Source: Anaerolineaceae bacterium
Lineage (GTDB): Bacteria > Chloroflexota > Anaerolineae > Aggregatilineales > Phototrophicaceae
Length of the DNA stretch: 64,000 nt
Direction: 5' to 3'
Assembly: GCA_016124855.1 (NCBI GenBank)
Contig: WGMX01000018.1
Span: forward strand, 1 to 64,000
Shown here one piece after another: positions 63,021 through 64,000 of the stretch (position 1 is its first letter; every line of letters starts with the position of its first letter). Below the pieces are notes generated by a model that did no database searches, was not told the DNA's origin, and saw nothing but the letters and a program-made list of their open reading frames with translations. Both the position numbers and the translations under genes were made by a program.

Positions 63021-64000
63021 TCATTGTAAATCGGATTTTTCATCGTGGGGTGCGACGCTATAGGTTTCTTCGTTCTTATAGGTGACCATACCCTGCGCTG
63101 CCCCTTTAATCTTTTTGACGTAGAGACAGCGTGTAACATCCACTTCAACTTTGCCATCAGTGCGGCGAGAACTGTAATAGGCCGCAACAGATGCTGCAAA
63201 TTCAATCAACGACTGGGGTACAGCGCGACCATCAAACTTGATTACGACATGGGCGCCGGGAACGCCGCGCGCATGAAGCCATAAATCTTGTCCACCGCCT
63301 TTGCTAAAGGTTACGATTTCATTCTGGCGGCTGTTGCGTCCTATCCAGATGACAAAACCGTCTTTGGTGACGACACGTATAGGGGCGCTTTGTCCACTGC
63401 CAGCAATTTTCTTGGCGGCTGCTCCCTTCCAATGACCGCCGGACTGCAAAATTTGGCGCACTTCGTCAATTTCCGGCCAACTGGAGGCAAATTCCAAATC
63501 GGTGGTGAGCTGCGCCATTTGATCCAATTCATTACGAGTTTCCCGAATAAGGCCGGGCACGTCATCCAGCGCTTTTTTGGCTTTGTCATAACGCCCGAAA
63601 TAGGCCTGAGCGTTGTCCAACGGCGACAGCTTGGGATCGAGCTGAATCACAAGATCCGGTTTATCGATGTCATATTGGGCTTTGAGTTCAGTTTGACCCG
63701 GTTGAAGGGCATATTGATAGGCGAGAATCAGCTCACCGCTCTGGCGAAGGACATCGCGCTCCTGCTCGTCGGTCATGGAACGTTCTAAGGAGGCTAAACG
63801 CGCGCCAAGTTTAGCTTGGGCTTCTACAATGGCTTCGTGCACAGGCACTTTCGCGGCGCGATAAGCTTCTTCGCCAACAGGTGCGCCATAATAAGCTGTC
63901 AGCGCTTCAACAAGACTATCAGTCGGTCGCCATGTCGATTGACTTTTAATGGGATAAACACTATAAGCAGCAACTCCATTTTCGTTTTCGACAATTCCCG
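63021..64000 (-). CDS. NFACT/Rqc2 (RqcH)-like protein, 5' part missing
   Basis: The frame is open to the window edge; the visible part starts inside the NFACT-N domain (VYPIKSQSTWRPTDSLVEALTAYYG). It continues through the coiled-coil middle (about 63400-63850) to the NFACT-R domain: VVTKDGFVIWIGRNSRQNE, DLWLHARGVPGAHVVIKF and VTRCLYVKKIKGAAQGMVTY. RqcH-type proteins bind obstructed 50S subunits and add alanine tails to stalled peptides; some were named fibronectin-binding proteins. An internal GTG at 63848 is not the true start. Confidence 0.9.
   Translation of the reverse strand, partial: GIVENENGVAAYSVYPIKSQSTWRPTDSLVEALTAYYGAPVGEEAYRAAKVPVHEAIVEAQAKLGARLASLERSMTDEQERDVLRQSGELILAYQYALQPGQTELKAQYDIDKPDLVIQLDPKLSPLDNAQAYFGRYDKAKKALDDVPGLIRETRNELDQMAQLTTDLEFASSWPEIDEVRQILQSGGHWKGAAAKKIAGSGQSAPIRVVTKDGFVIWIGRNSRQNEIVTFSKGGGQDLWLHARGVPGAHVVIKFDGRAVPQSLIEFAASVAAYYSSRRTDGKVEVDVTRCLYVKKIKGAAQGMVTYKNEETYSVAPHDEKSDLQ

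Overview
The window looks like a chromosomal segment of a Chloroflexota (Anaerolineae-like) bacterium. This is inferred from style, not from a marker gene: secreted SH3 proteins with long Thr/Pro linkers, frequent GTG/TTG starts, a pyruvate:ferredoxin oxidoreductase coupled to a dihydroorotate-dehydrogenase-like gene, pyruvate phosphate dikinase, BMP-type and galactofuranose-type ABC importers, and many TIR/FGE, glycosyltransferase and receiver genes. No rRNA is present; one intact tRNA is. Region 1 (1-1955) holds the 3' part of an SH3-repeat protein, a small lipoprotein and tRNA-Arg(CCG). Region 2 (about 1939-25110) reads as one integrated mobile element. A large serine recombinase lies at the tRNA end, and an 11-bp core in the tRNA T-arm (1939-1949) recurs at 25100-25110. 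There it is followed by what looks like the displaced original 3' end of the tRNA (a perfect complement to its acceptor strand) and the tRNA's old terminator. Inside, all on the minus strand from 13456 to 4548, is an envelope-stress or antimicrobial-peptide-resistance-like set: PsbP-like secreted protein, two ABC ATPases, a large FtsX-type permease, OmpR-type response regulator, sensor kinase, PepSY protein and undecaprenyl-diphosphatase. Then comes a scrapyard of broken IS1182-, IS3- and IS110-type elements around a truncated antirestriction gene ardA. Next is a tight operon of three different DNA methyltransferase-like proteins (16696-23851), the best candidate for an undescribed restriction/defence-type system. 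The right end has a GC-rich membrane protein and a UmuC C-terminal fragment. Region 3 (25277-33969) is central carbon metabolism: flavodoxin-like protein, NifJ, DHOD-like protein and PpdK. Region 4 (34084-42429) is a nitrogen-salvage cluster. It has a DUF1116/AllG-like protein facing a stand-alone allophanate-hydrolase C-terminal-like domain, two biuret-hydrolase-like cysteine hydrolases and a complete BMP-family ABC importer, so a ureide/biuret/oxamate-type substrate is likely. Region 5 (42712-50745) is a YtfQRT-YjfF-like sugar importer with a second paralogous binding protein and a LacI regulator. A clear promoter with a perfect palindromic operator lies upstream of the main operon. Region 6 (50876-64000) holds a sensor kinase with two stand-alone receivers, a TIR-FGE fusion, a GH-A-like secreted glycosidase, an amino-acid-type binding protein, an orphan ParA, three glycosyltransferases, a PPK2 kinase and the 3' part of an NFACT/Rqc2-like gene. 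A diverged intergenic repeat family occurs twice (44915 and 61711).
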